Origin: Clostridium intestinale DSM 6191
GTDB taxonomy: Bacteria; Bacillota; Clostridia; Clostridiales; Clostridiaceae
DNA length: 64,000 nt
Reading direction: 5' to 3'
Assembly: GCF_900130055.1 (NCBI RefSeq)
Contig: NZ_FQXU01000011.1
Coordinates: 94,716 to 158,715, forward strand
The translations under genes were made by a program, and so were the position numbers. Below, piece after piece: positions 37,055 to 45,508 of this stretch. How positions within the stretch are numbered: the stretch's first letter is position 1; each line of letters starts with the position of its first letter. The notes below the pieces were generated by a model. That model was not told the origin of the DNA, searched no databases, and saw nothing but the letters and a program-made list of their open reading frames with translations.

Positions 37055-37480
37055 GTGTATAGAGAAATAAGTGTTTTATTTAGTAAATTCTTGGACAAAT
37101 ATAATAATTCTATAGAAAACAAATTAAAACAAGAAAATTTTATTGGATTAGGAGCATCACATTTTGCTATATTAATTGGAATAATATTTTCTAAAGAAAA
37201 ACGACTTTGTATGAAAGAGATAGCTTCTTTTATAAATAAAGATAAGTCGACAGTAACTCAACTAGTAAATAAGCTTATAAGATATGATTTAATTGAAAAA
37301 AAATATTCGGAATCAGATAAAAGAATGTGCTACATGATGTTAAGTAATAAAGGAAGAGAAAACGAGGCTTTGTTTATAAAAATATACAATGAAAGTGAAG
37401 CTGAAAATAATATTATTACTGTAGAAGAAAGACAATCTATTGAGAATATTGTTAAGAAACTAATAATTTCAATAGAATAA
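37055..37480 (+). CDS. MarR-family transcriptional regulator
   Basis: 141 residues. A winged helix-turn-helix at ~45-105: LCMKEIASFINKDKSTVTQLVNKL is the recognition unit and YSESDKRMCYMML the wing. GTG start behind GAGGG. The next gene in the same direction is the orphan EIIB-like protein; ligand and targets are unknown. Confidence 0.9.
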   Translation: MYREISVLFSKFLDKYNNSIENKLKQENFIGLGASHFAILIGIIFSKEKRLCMKEIASFINKDKSTVTQLVNKLIRYDLIEKKYSESDKRMCYMMLSNKGRENEALFIKIYNESEAENNIITVEERQSIENIVKKLIISIE

Positions 37481-37501
37481 TAAAAAATATTCAGGAACTC
37501 T

Positions 37502-37529
37502 TTGTAAATGTTAGTATAAGTGATAAAAT
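37502..37529 (+). promoter_or_regulatory. Promoter of the orphan EIIB-like gene
   Basis: TTGTAA (37502-37507), 16 nt, TAAAAT (37524-37529). Confidence 0.55.
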
Positions 37530-37582
37530 AGTAGTGGGTAAAATATTTTTTATAATTTTAGTAGCAAGAAGGGATGATTTAA

Positions 37583-37879
37583 ATGAATAAAGTATTAGTA
37601 ATGTGCAAAAAAACAGGACAATCTAAGGCCTTTAAAAAGGATGCAGAAGCTTATAGAGAAAATAATAATCTGCCATTTGAATGGGTATTCGCTGATGAAA
37701 ATGAATATGTTGACGTGCTAGACGGTGTAGATGTGGTTTTGATGTCACCAGAAATGATATTAGTACAAGCAAAGGTAAAAGAGGATTTAAGCAAAAGAGG
37801 CGTAAAATATTTAGACATCAAACCAGTAGATTTTGGATTAAGAAGAATAGATAATATACTTAAACTTTTAGGATTATAA
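37583..37879 (+). CDS. Orphan PTS EIIB-like protein (Lac family)
   Basis: 98 residues with the Lac-family IIB fold: VLVMCKKTG places a cysteine at position 8, the usual phosphorylation site, and VLMSPEMILVQAKV matches the second conserved block. However, the P-loop reads CKKTGQSKAF rather than CAAGMSTS, so phosphate handling may be changed. No IIA or IIC gene is adjacent. It may have become a regulatory or signalling protein (inference). The ATG follows AAGGGATGA. Confidence 0.8.
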   Translation: MNKVLVMCKKTGQSKAFKKDAEAYRENNNLPFEWVFADENEYVDVLDGVDVVLMSPEMILVQAKVKEDLSKRGVKYLDIKPVDFGLRRIDNILKLLGL

Positions 37880-37880
37880 T

Positions 37881-37910
37881 AAAAGCGGGCTAATATAGCT
37901 CGCTTTTAAT
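37881..37910. terminator. Bidirectional terminator
   Basis: AAAAGCGGGC/GCTCGCTTTT (one G-U pair), between convergent genes. Confidence 0.85.
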
Positions 37911-37911
37911 T

Positions 37912-38592
37912 TTAAAAGAATAACCCATAGATGATAGGTATAAATATAGCAGGTAACATATTAGCTACCTTGATTTTTGTAATTCCTAACATGTTTAGCC
38001 CAATCCCAATGATTAAAAGACTACCCACAGCGCTCATTTCATTTACAATAGGGGTAGTTAAAATATTTTGCAGTAATGATGCTGCTAGAGTGATAAGACC
38101 TTGATAAACTAATACGCTAAAAGCAGATAATATAACACCTATACCTAAGGTAGAAGAAAGAATTAACGATGTAACCCCATCTAAAATTGATTTTGTAAAC
38201 AAAATATCATATTTGCCTAAAAGTCCGCTTTCAAGCGAACCAACAACTGCCATAGCTCCAACGCAAAATAATAAACTAGCAGTGACAAAACCTAATGATA
38301 TAGACGTATCTTTAGAAAAACTCTTAGCTTTATTTTCTATGAAGTTACCTAAAAGAATTAATTTCTCATCAATATTTATTAATTCACCAAGTAATGAACC
38401 AATGGCTATAGAAATTACAATTAGTAACATATTCTCACCTTTTAAAGTGCCTGAAATACCTATGTATATTACACATAAAGCTACACCGCTCATAATAGTA
38501 TCGGTAAATCTCTTAGGTAGTCCACCTTTTAATAACACCCCAATTATTCCACCAACAAAAATAGTAAAAAAATTAACTATAGTTCCTAACAT
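37912..38592 (-). CDS. DUF554 family membrane protein
   Basis: 226 residues, about six membrane helices. The N terminus GTIVNFFTIFVGGIIGVLLK and the repeated glycine-rich helices (IGSLLGELINID, FCVGAMAVVGSLESGLLGK) are typical of the DUF554/YdfK family, whose role is unknown. The ATG follows AAGGGG on the minus strand. Single gene. Confidence 0.9.
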   Translation of the reverse strand: MLGTIVNFFTIFVGGIIGVLLKGGLPKRFTDTIMSGVALCVIYIGISGTLKGENMLLIVISIAIGSLLGELINIDEKLILLGNFIENKAKSFSKDTSISLGFVTASLLFCVGAMAVVGSLESGLLGKYDILFTKSILDGVTSLILSSTLGIGVILSAFSVLVYQGLITLAASLLQNILTTPIVNEMSAVGSLLIIGIGLNMLGITKIKVANMLPAIFIPIIYGLFF

Positions 38593-38712
38593 TTTTAAAG
38601 CCCCTTTCTTATTAACATAAATATTATAACATTAATCGATAATATTGAATAACAAAGCCTAAATAGTTCAATACTTAAAATAGTAAAATGCAATTATGAG
38701 GGAGTGTTTTTA

Positions 38713-40029
38713 ATGGAAGAAAATTCGTTAAGCAGTATTATTATAATTTTGATATTAGTGTGTATAAATGCCTTTTTTGCTGCCTCAGAAATGGCAATAG
38801 TTTCTTTAAATAAAAATAAAATAAATATGTTAGCAGCTGAAGGAAATAAAAAAGCAGAAGCATTAATAAAACTACTAGATGAACCAAGTAATTTTTTAGC
38901 TACTATACAAGTTGGAATTACATTAGCTGGATTTTTTGCTAGTGCTTCAGCAGCTACTGGCATTTCTAATAATTTTGCTAATAAATTAAGCTATTATAAT
39001 ATTCCCTATAGTCAACAAATAGCATTAATACTAACAACTATAGTCATATCATATTTGACTTTGGTTTTAGGTGAACTGTTACCTAAGAGGATAGCTTTGC
39101 AAAAGGCTGAAGTTGTTGCTATGTTTTCAATTAATATAATTGTATTTTTATCTAAAATAGCTAAGCCATTTGTTAAGTTTCTTTCGGCATCCACAAATCT
39201 ATTAATAAGAATACTAGGGATAAGCACAGAAGGATTGGAGGAGAAGGTAACCGAAGAGGAGATAAAGTCTCTTATTAATATAGGAGAAGAGCATGGAGTA
39301 ATAAATAAAACTGAAAGAGACATGTTAGATGGAATATTTGAATTCGATGATAAAGTTGCAAGAGAAATAATGACGCCTAGAACAGAAGTATATATGATTA
39401 ATGCAGAAGAAAATTTTAGAGAAATTATTGATGAGTTAATAAATGAAAAATTTTCAAGGATACCTATATATGAAGAGGATATAGATAATATAATAGGTGT
39501 CCTTAATATAAAAGATATACTAACTCATTTGTTAAAAGGGGACATAGAAAGTACAGATATTAGAAAAGTTATAAAACCAGCCTATTTTGTACCAGAGAAT
39601 AAAAACATAGACGAATTGTTTAAAGAATTGAAAACAAGTAAAAATCATATGGCTATTTTAATAGATGAGTATGGAGGGTTTTCGGGAATAGTAACTATAG
39701 AAGATATAATAGAAGAGGTTATGGGAGATATATCTGATGAATATGATGATGAGGAAAATTTTATTATTAAACTTGGTGCGAATACCTATAGCATAGATGG
39801 CAAGTGTTCACTAGAAGATATTAATGAAGAACTACATACAGAGATAATTTCTCAATATGCAGAAACTATTGGTGGATTTATGTTGGAGAAGTTAGGAAAC
39901 ATACCTAAAGAAACAGATAATACTTTAATAGAATATGATAATCTACTAATAAACGTAGATACTTTAGGTGATAAGAGAATAGAGAGAGTGAAGTTAGCTA
40001 TTCAGAAAAAGGAGAAAATAAATGACTAA
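38713..40029 (+). CDS. CorC/HlyC-family CBS-domain membrane protein
   Basis: 438 residues from ATG 38713 (AGGGAG upstream; the frame opens at 38704). A DUF21 membrane domain with 3-4 helices (residues ~5-190) is followed by two CBS domains (TPRTEVYMINAEENF and VPENKNIDELFKEL) and a C-terminal CorC_HlyC domain (YSIDGKCSLEDINEEL). The family is linked to magnesium/cobalt efflux and nucleotide sensing; the haemolysin name is historical. It overlaps the next gene by 8 nt. Confidence 0.92.
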   Translation: MEENSLSSIIIILILVCINAFFAASEMAIVSLNKNKINMLAAEGNKKAEALIKLLDEPSNFLATIQVGITLAGFFASASAATGISNNFANKLSYYNIPYSQQIALILTTIVISYLTLVLGELLPKRIALQKAEVVAMFSINIIVFLSKIAKPFVKFLSASTNLLIRILGISTEGLEEKVTEEEIKSLINIGEEHGVINKTERDMLDGIFEFDDKVAREIMTPRTEVYMINAEENFREIIDELINEKFSRIPIYEEDIDNIIGVLNIKDILTHLLKGDIESTDIRKVIKPAYFVPENKNIDELFKELKTSKNHMAILIDEYGGFSGIVTIEDIIEEVMGDISDEYDDEENFIIKLGANTYSIDGKCSLEDINEELHTEIISQYAETIGGFMLEKLGNIPKETDNTLIEYDNLLINVDTLGDKRIERVKLAIQKKEKIND

Positions 40030-40525
40030 AATAATTATTTTATTAATTGCTATATTTATAATTAATCTGTTAGAGAAAAGTCTTAATAATTTTAACATAT
40101 ACAAAGAAAAGCAGTTTAACAGAGAGTTTTTAGAGTATGGTTTTATATCTATAGAGGATTTAAAAGAATTAGATGAGTATGAATTCTATGATTGGATTAC
40201 AGAGCTTGTAAATAAAATGGGATACAAGTTCATACGTGAGTATGCAAATAAAAATAAAAGTGAAACTAAGTTTATTTACGAAAAAAACTCTTCATTAGGC
40301 TTGATGAAAATGCTCTATAGTACTTCTGGTAAGATAGGGGTAGAATCCTTACAGCAAGAGGTAGGGTTTATGGCATCAAAGAATTTGATTCAAGGAGTAT
40401 TTATAACATCGAGTGCCTTTGACGACGAATCTAAAGAGTATATTAAATCAATATCAGATAAATTTAATATAAGTTTAATTGATGGAGATTCTATATGCAA
40501 TAAAAAAAGACAATTGTGGTATTAA
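40022..40525 (+). CDS. Membrane-anchored Mrr-like restriction-endonuclease-fold protein (a)
   Basis: 167 residues: an N-terminal helix (IIILLIAIFIINLL), then a domain resembling Mrr_cat: DEYEFYDWITELVNKMGY at its start, and GVFITSSAFDDESKEYI with ISLIDGDSI at its end. The middle, where D-x(n)-Q/E-x-K catalytic residues should lie, reads ETKFIYEKNSSLGLMKM and lacks a convincing set, so nuclease activity is doubtful. It overlaps the CorC gene by 8 nt and is followed by a paralogue. Confidence 0.7.
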   Translation: MTKIIILLIAIFIINLLEKSLNNFNIYKEKQFNREFLEYGFISIEDLKELDEYEFYDWITELVNKMGYKFIREYANKNKSETKFIYEKNSSLGLMKMLYSTSGKIGVESLQQEVGFMASKNLIQGVFITSSAFDDESKEYIKSISDKFNISLIDGDSICNKKRQLWY

Positions 40526-40535
40526 GGAGGGTGTC

Positions 40536-41078
40536 ATGAGTATTTTAGATAGTTTTTATGGAGTTATATATGGAACGCTATTAGTTATAGTATCTTTAAA
40601 GTCAATAATTTTGCTGCAAAACTTTATTAATATTGTAAAAGTTATTAGGGGAAAAGAAGAGAGATTAGAATCGCTTAAGAATAAACGACTAAATATCAAG
40701 GAAATAAATAGATTAACTAATTACGAGTATATATTATTTTGTGAAGGTTATTTTAAGGAACTAGGATATGAGAACTTTGGAGTACTTAATAATAAAAATA
40801 CAGTAAAAGAGATTATGTGTAGAAAAGAAGATAAGAAAGTACTATTAAGATGCAGTAAGGAATCTGTTGATAGTGAAGTGGTATTAGATTTTATAGGGGC
40901 TATGATAAAAAATAATATATTCGAAGGTATAATAGTATATTGCGGAAAAGTTGAAGCAAAGGCAATTAAGATAAGTGAAGGCAATAAAAATAAGTTTTCT
41001 ATTATTTTTGTAGATATTGAAGAAATTTTAAAAACAGAAGCAAATAAGGAGTATAATATAATAGAGGGCTTAAATTAA
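40536..41078 (+). CDS. Membrane-anchored Mrr-like protein (b), paralogue of the preceding gene
   Basis: 180 residues from ATG 40536 behind AAGGAGGG. The layout matches the preceding protein: a membrane helix (VIYGTLLVIVSLKSIILL), then TNYEYILFCEGYFKELGY, GIIVYCGKVEAKAIKI and FSIIFVDIEEI. The expected catalytic strand reads VLLRCSKES, with Arg-Cys-Ser in place of Gln-x-Lys. The two genes look like a divergent duplication; a binding rather than cutting role is likely. Confidence 0.65.
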   Translation: MSILDSFYGVIYGTLLVIVSLKSIILLQNFINIVKVIRGKEERLESLKNKRLNIKEINRLTNYEYILFCEGYFKELGYENFGVLNNKNTVKEIMCRKEDKKVLLRCSKESVDSEVVLDFIGAMIKNNIFEGIIVYCGKVEAKAIKISEGNKNKFSIIFVDIEEILKTEANKEYNIIEGLN

Positions 41079-41159
41079 ATGTTATTAAGTTTCAATTAGT
41101 TCCATTATACATAAAAATCTATTATAATAGTTAGTATACAGAATATTGGAGGAATGGCT

Positions 41160-41711
41160 ATGGATGATAGAATTATAGACTTTAATGACCTCAAGAACAA
41201 AGCTAGAGATAAAGATATAGATAAATTTGAAACATATATTTATTCATTATATTATGACTTAACTCAAGGGAAAATAACTATGGCAGATATGATGAAGGAA
41301 ATTAATAAATATACTGCTGAAAACAACATATCTCAGGAAAAGTTAGTAAATATTCAAAAAGAAATTATGAAAAGATATGGTTTTGATGCTGAAAACCTAG
41401 AAGCGCAGATGAAGACTATGGGAGTAAATTTAAATGGAGCAAATTATGAAGAAGCTAGGAAAGTAATGGGCTTCCAGGAAAAGTATAAAAATAGACTTAC
41501 TACTAAAAGTATACAAAATTATTCTATAAAAAACAGCAAAAATGATATTACAATATATTTAGATAATAATGAAGTTATGATTAATAGCTCAGGAAAAATA
41601 GATTTAACAGATAATGAATTAAATGAATTTTTGTGCTCATATAAAAAGATATTAAAAGATGATAAGCTCAATATATCATTATGTGAAAATGTGAATAATT
41701 ACATTTATTAA
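41160..41711 (+). CDS. Hypothetical protein, possibly DUF3867
   Basis: 183 residues from ATG 41160, 8 nt after GGAGG; an in-frame ATG at 41154 is too close to it. Soluble: a helical N-terminal two-thirds (DDRIIDFNDLKNKARDKDI, QEKLVNIQKEIMKRYGF) and a beta-rich end (DITIYLDNNEVMINSSGKI). I recall similar clostridial proteins grouped as DUF3867, but cannot confirm it here. Function unknown. Confidence 0.7.
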   Translation: MDDRIIDFNDLKNKARDKDIDKFETYIYSLYYDLTQGKITMADMMKEINKYTAENNISQEKLVNIQKEIMKRYGFDAENLEAQMKTMGVNLNGANYEEARKVMGFQEKYKNRLTTKSIQNYSIKNSKNDITIYLDNNEVMINSSGKIDLTDNELNEFLCSYKKILKDDKLNISLCENVNNYIY

Positions 41712-41737
41712 AATAGCTTTTATAGCTATTTTTTTAT
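41711..41737 (+). terminator. Terminator
   Basis: AAATAGCT/AGCTATTT followed by a T-run. Confidence 0.85.
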
Positions 41738-41748
41738 TTTGTTGAAAT

Positions 41749-41776
41749 TTGCAATAAATTTTCAAAATGCTATAAT
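41749..41776 (+). promoter_or_regulatory. Promoter of the ABC exporter gene
   Basis: TTGCAA (41749-41754), 16 nt, TATAAT (41771-41776). Confidence 0.75.
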
Positions 41777-41811
41777 AGAATGATGAAATTATATAACTAA
41801 GGAGGGATATT

Positions 41812-43524
41812 TTGATTAAAGAATTTGTAAAATATTATAAGCCACATAAAAAGTTATTTGCTATTGATATGTTCTGTGCGTTTTTAGTATCAATATGTGA
41901 TTTGTTTTATCCTATGATTACCAGAAATATAATAAATGATTATGTACCTAATCAAAATTTAAGGTTACTTGTTGTTTGGAGTATAACCTTAATATTTATA
42001 TATGCATTAAAATTAGTAGTAAACTATTTTATCCAATATTGGGGACATGTAGTTGGCGTAAGAATGCAAGCCGACATGAGAAAAAAGATTTTTAAACATC
42101 TACAAAAGCTTCCATTTAATTATTTTGATAATAATAAAACTGGTGTTATAATGTCTAGAATAATGAATGATTTAATGGAGATATCAGAATTAGCACACCA
42201 TGGTCCAGAGGATTTATTTATATCATTAATAATGCTTATAGGATCATTTATAGTTTTATGTACTATAAATATACCACTGACACTTATAACTTTTGCATTT
42301 ATACCTGTTTTAATATGGTATGCAATAAAGAAAAGAATTAAAATGAATGATGCTTTTAAGAAAACTAGAATAGAAATAGGGGATGTAAATGCATCTTTAG
42401 AAAACTCTATTGCAGGAATAAGAGTGTCAAGAGCTTTTACAAATACCAAATACGAAATAGACAAATTTCAAGTAGGTAACAATAAATTTAGAAAAGCAAG
42501 AGAATATGCATATAAAGCTATGGCAGAATTTTATTCTGGAATGTTCTTTATTGTTGATATACTTAATCTAATAGTATTAAGTATAGGCGGGTTCTTTACA
42601 TTCAAAGGATATATAACAATTGGTGATTATGTTGCATATTTATTATATATAAAACTTTTTATGGATCCCATAAAGAGATTGATAAATTTTGTGGAGCAGT
42701 TACAGTCAGGAATGACTGGATTTGAAAGATTCCAAGAACTTATGGCTGAACAAGAAGAGGAATATTCTGACAAAGTCATTGAGATGAGAAATGTAGATGG
42801 AAATATAGAATTTGAAGGTGTAAGCTTTAAATATGATGACGAAGAAACACATGTATTACAAGATTTGAATCTAAATATAAAATCTGGACAAACAGTTGCA
42901 TTAGTTGGTCCATCTGGTGGAGGAAAAACTACTCTTTGTCACTTAGTTCCTAGGTTCTATGAACTTGATGGAGGTATAATTAAGATTGATGGAGTAGATA
43001 TAACTACTGTTAATAGAGAATCTTTAAGAAAAAATATAGGAATAGTTCAGCAAGACGTATTCTTATTTACTGGAACTATATTAGAAAATATTCTTTATGG
43101 AAATCCAGAAGCTTCAGAAGAAGAAGTAGTTGAGGCTGCTAGAAGAGCTAATATACATGAGTTTATTATAAATTTACCTGATGGATATAATACTTATATT
43201 GGAGAAAAGGGATTAAAGCTTTCAGGTGGACAAAAACAAAGATTATCAATAGCTAGAGTGTTTTTAAAGAATCCTAAGATACTTATTTTAGATGAAGCTA
43301 CATCTGCACTTGATAACACAACTGAGATGATAATACAAAAATCCTTAGAAGAACTAACAATAGGTAGAACAACATTAATAGTAGCTCACAGACTATCAAC
43401 GATAAAGAATGCAGACGAGATTGTTGTATTAACTCCAGAGGGAATAGCTGAAAAAGGAACTCATAAAGAGTTAATAAAAAATGATGGAATATATGCTTCT
43501 TTATATAGTCTTTCAGAAAGATAG
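41812..43524 (+). CDS. ABC exporter, fused membrane and ATPase domains
   Basis: 570 residues: a six-helix ABC_membrane domain (~15-300) fused to one ATPase domain with Walker A GPSGGGKTT, Q-loop, signature LKLSGGQKQRLSIA, Walker B ILILDEATSALD and H-loop VAHRLST. TTG start behind AAGGAGG, 8 nt away. A half-transporter of the MsbA/BmrA type, which works as a homodimer; the substrate is unknown. Single gene, followed by the small membrane peptide gene. Confidence 0.93.
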   Translation: MIKEFVKYYKPHKKLFAIDMFCAFLVSICDLFYPMITRNIINDYVPNQNLRLLVVWSITLIFIYALKLVVNYFIQYWGHVVGVRMQADMRKKIFKHLQKLPFNYFDNNKTGVIMSRIMNDLMEISELAHHGPEDLFISLIMLIGSFIVLCTINIPLTLITFAFIPVLIWYAIKKRIKMNDAFKKTRIEIGDVNASLENSIAGIRVSRAFTNTKYEIDKFQVGNNKFRKAREYAYKAMAEFYSGMFFIVDILNLIVLSIGGFFTFKGYITIGDYVAYLLYIKLFMDPIKRLINFVEQLQSGMTGFERFQELMAEQEEEYSDKVIEMRNVDGNIEFEGVSFKYDDEETHVLQDLNLNIKSGQTVALVGPSGGGKTTLCHLVPRFYELDGGIIKIDGVDITTVNRESLRKNIGIVQQDVFLFTGTILENILYGNPEASEEEVVEAARRANIHEFIINLPDGYNTYIGEKGLKLSGGQKQRLSIARVFLKNPKILILDEATSALDNTTEMIIQKSLEELTIGRTTLIVAHRLSTIKNADEIVVLTPEGIAEKGTHKELIKNDGIYASLYSLSER

Positions 43525-43673
43525 AAAAATACTGCTATATTGAGAAAAACGAAGATATTTGATTTAATAGCTAGTTATAGTAAGATTTAAAGTTTAATAG
43601 TTAAATATATAGTTATTGAAGAAAATAAATGTAAGTAATATACTTTAGATGAATTAAATATAGAGGTGTTTTT

Positions 43674-43757
43674 ATGTTATTTAATATGAGCATTATAATT
43701 ATAATGTTAGGAATCATTTTTACTATTATGGGATTAAGAAGAGCCGATAAATATTAA
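43674..43757 (+). CDS. Small 27-residue membrane peptide
   Basis: A short frame with a good ribosome site (GAGGTG, 7 nt before ATG). It encodes MLFNMSIIIIMLGIIF and TIMGLRRADKY: one hydrophobic helix followed by a positively charged end, i.e. a single-span peptide. It follows the exporter gene by 149 nt. It could modulate the exporter or be a toxin-like peptide; nothing confirms either. Not a remnant of a longer frame. Confidence 0.6.
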   Translation: MLFNMSIIIIMLGIIFTIMGLRRADKY

Positions 43758-43777
43758 AAGTCATAATTCGATTTATA

Positions 43778-43806
43778 TTGACAAACTATGATATTTTAAA
43801 TATAAT
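43778..43806 (+). promoter_or_regulatory. Perfect SigA promoter of the orphan RNA
   Basis: TTGACA (43778-43783), 17 nt, TATAAT (43801-43806). No protein gene on the plus strand lies before the terminator 100 nt away. Confidence 0.9.
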
Positions 43807-43812
43807 CTATTT

Positions 43813-43953
43813 GGTTGAGAATACTTTCAGGCATAAGGGAGTAGCTACAGGAATTTCCTGTTTTAGATTATCAACAATTAGGTTTGAATCTTAATTAAAA
43901 TTGTGAGACTTATATATAGCAAGGGTTGAGCTATATATAAGTCTCATTTTTTT
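43813..43953 (+). ncRNA. Candidate orphan structured RNA, ~140 nt
   Basis: Bounded by a perfect promoter and by a 17-bp perfect terminator hairpin (43904-43920 with 43930-43946, T-run after). Between them lie a small ACAGGA/TCCTGT hairpin (about 43847-43861) and an AGATT/AATCT stem around ATCAACAATTAGG. The block AAGGGAGTAGC (about 43834-43844) recalls the opening of the manganese (yybP-ykoY) riboswitch, but the rest does not match and no gene follows. It is best treated as an unassigned small RNA. Confidence 0.6.
43904..43953. terminator. Long bidirectional terminator
   Basis: 17-bp perfect stem (TGAGACTTATATATAGC and its complement) with a 9-nt loop and a T-run. It also ends the convergent ferritin gene. 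Confidence 0.9.
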
Positions 43954-43969
43954 ATATAATAATTAAATT

Positions 43970-44482
43970 TTATACAGTAGTAGTTGGGGGAGTGTATACT
44001 CTTTGAGCAAGCTCATCATCCAGCATATAAAGTGCAGCAGGATTTTCTATTGATCTTTTTAACTTCTTTATAAGCTTGTTAAAAGTATCTTCCTCTTCAA
44101 CTTGTTCATCTATAAACCATTTTAATAAACTTATAGTTGCATGTTCTTTTTCTTCTGTAGCTAAATCTGTTAGATTGTAAATTCTTTTTGTAACACCTTG
44201 TTCGTGTTCATAGGCAGTTTCAAAAGCGTGGATTACACTATCAAAACCTAAAAGTGGTTGTTCAATAGTTTTAAGTTTAACTTCTCCATTTTTTTGAAAT
44301 ATGTAATCATAGAACTTCATAGCATGAGAAAGTTCTTCTTGGGCTTGAACCCTGAAAAAATTAGCGAAACCAGTTAAATCTAAAGTTTCACAATAAGCAG
44401 ACATAGCTAAATAGCTATAAGAAGAATAAAGTTCATAGTTTACTTGTTCATTTAAAGCGGCTTGTAATTTATCACTTAACAT
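43970..44482 (-). CDS. ftnA: Ferritin (non-haem, FtnA type)
   Basis: 170 residues, a four-helix iron-storage subunit that oxidises and stores iron as a 24-mer. Ferroxidase ligands are visible: E17 in NYELYSSY, then the E-x2-H pair in QAQEELSHAMKFYDYI, and the later LATEEKEHATISLLKWFIDEQ. The length and C-terminal fifth helix match bacterial ferritins rather than bacterioferritin (no haem Met) or Dps. The ATG follows GGAGGT. Confidence 0.95.
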   Translation of the reverse strand: MLSDKLQAALNEQVNYELYSSYSYLAMSAYCETLDLTGFANFFRVQAQEELSHAMKFYDYIFQKNGEVKLKTIEQPLLGFDSVIHAFETAYEHEQGVTKRIYNLTDLATEEKEHATISLLKWFIDEQVEEEDTFNKLIKKLKRSIENPAALYMLDDELAQRVYTPPTTTV

Positions 44483-44512
44483 TAAAACACCTCCAAAATA
44501 TTCTTTAGTTAA

Positions 44513-44541
44513 ATTATACTATTTGAAGAATTATTATTCAA
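44513..44541 (-). promoter_or_regulatory. Promoter of ferritin
   Basis: On the minus strand TTGAAT (44541-44536), 17 nt, TATAAT (44518-44513). Confidence 0.75.
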
Positions 44542-44576
44542 TAATTATGAGAAAAGTAGTAATACTATAAGTTTAA

Positions 44577-44591
44577 AACAAAAGTTTTGTT
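44577..44591. promoter_or_regulatory. Palindrome at the rex promoter
   Basis: AACAAAA-G-TTTTGTT, a perfect 7-bp dyad, overlaps the -35 box of the rex promoter. It resembles but does not match the Rex consensus TTGTTAA-N4-TTAACAA; autoregulation is possible. Confidence 0.4.
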
Positions 44592-44615
44592 ATTAAATGG
44601 ATATTGATATATAAT
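44587..44615 (+). promoter_or_regulatory. Promoter of rex
   Basis: TTGTTA (44587-44592), 17 nt, TATAAT (44610-44615), giving a ~210-nt AT-rich leader in which I see no other element. The remaining stretch 44616-44831 shows nothing else of note. Confidence 0.6.
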
Positions 44616-44831
44616 AATTAGTATAGTAATAATTATATTAAACATTTACAATACTAGATAATATGCAGTATTTATGATAAAATAGTATAGTTAAGAATTA
44701 ATATAGGGTATTTATAATAAATATACTGATAATTCTATTTAAGAATATAAATATGAGTAAAAATATATAATAATTTCACAATTTAGAATTTGACATTTGG
44801 TGTATAGAGAAATATTGAAAGAGGTGCGAAT

Positions 44832-45464
44832 ATGGAAAAGAAAAAAAATATATCAATGGCAGTTATAAAAAGATTGCCTAAATACCATAGATACTTAGGA
44901 GAGCTTCTAAGAAACGATGTAGATAGAATAAGTTCAAAAGAATTAAGCGAAAAGATAGGCTTTACAGCATCACAAATACGTCAGGATTTGAATTGTTTTG
45001 GCGATTTTGGACAGCAAGGTTACGGATACAATGTTAGAGAACTTCATGCTCAAATCAGCTCTATCTTAGGATTAAATAAAGATTATAATACAATAATAAT
45101 AGGTGCTGGTAATATAGGTCAGGCAATTGCTAACTATAGATTTGATAGATTTGGGTTTAATATAATTGGTATTTTTGACGCAAATCCTAAACTTGTAGGA
45201 ATAAAAATAAGAGACATAGAGATACAAGATATAGATAGAGTGCCTGAGTATTTAAAAAATAATATAGTTGATATAGGGGTAATATGTGTACCTAAAAATA
45301 ATGCTCAAAAGGTATGTGATAAATTAGTTCAAGGTGGAGTTAAAGGAATATGGAATTTTGCGCCTATTGATTTAGATGCGCCAGAAGATATAACAATAGA
45401 AAATGTTCACTTAAGCGAAAGTGTACTTACATTAATATATTTATTGAATGAAAAAGATCAATAG
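44832..45464 (+). CDS. rex: Redox-sensing transcriptional repressor Rex
   Basis: 210 residues. An N-terminal winged helix (AVIKRLPKYHRYLGELLRND, SSKELSEKIGFTASQIRQDL, FGDFGQQGYGY) is followed by a Rossmann NAD(H) domain (IIIGAGNIGQAIANY) and the C-terminal swapped helix. Rex leaves DNA when NADH/NAD+ is high, and in clostridia it represses the butyryl-CoA and alcohol genes. The next operon carries a matching operator. The ATG follows GAGGTG. Confidence 0.97.
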   Translation: MEKKKNISMAVIKRLPKYHRYLGELLRNDVDRISSKELSEKIGFTASQIRQDLNCFGDFGQQGYGYNVRELHAQISSILGLNKDYNTIIIGAGNIGQAIANYRFDRFGFNIIGIFDANPKLVGIKIRDIEIQDIDRVPEYLKNNIVDIGVICVPKNNAQKVCDKLVQGGVKGIWNFAPIDLDAPEDITIENVHLSESVLTLIYLLNEKDQ

Positions 45465-45487
45465 AGAGGGAAACCTCTCTTTTTTTA
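45463..45487 (+). terminator. Terminator of rex
   Basis: AGAGAGG-GAAA-CCTCTCT and a T-run; the stem begins at the stop codon. Confidence 0.9.
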
Positions 45488-45508
45488 TTAAAAAAACTGT
45501 GAATTTAT

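Noticed and set aside
43813..43903. Manganese (yybP-ykoY) riboswitch
   Set aside because: Only the AAGGGAGTAGC block fits; the closing strand and the downstream transporter gene are absent. Kept as an unassigned RNA.
44790..44818. TTGACA as the rex promoter
   Set aside because: A -10 at the right distance would place the transcription start inside the ribosome site of rex; the promoter at 44587-44615 fits better.
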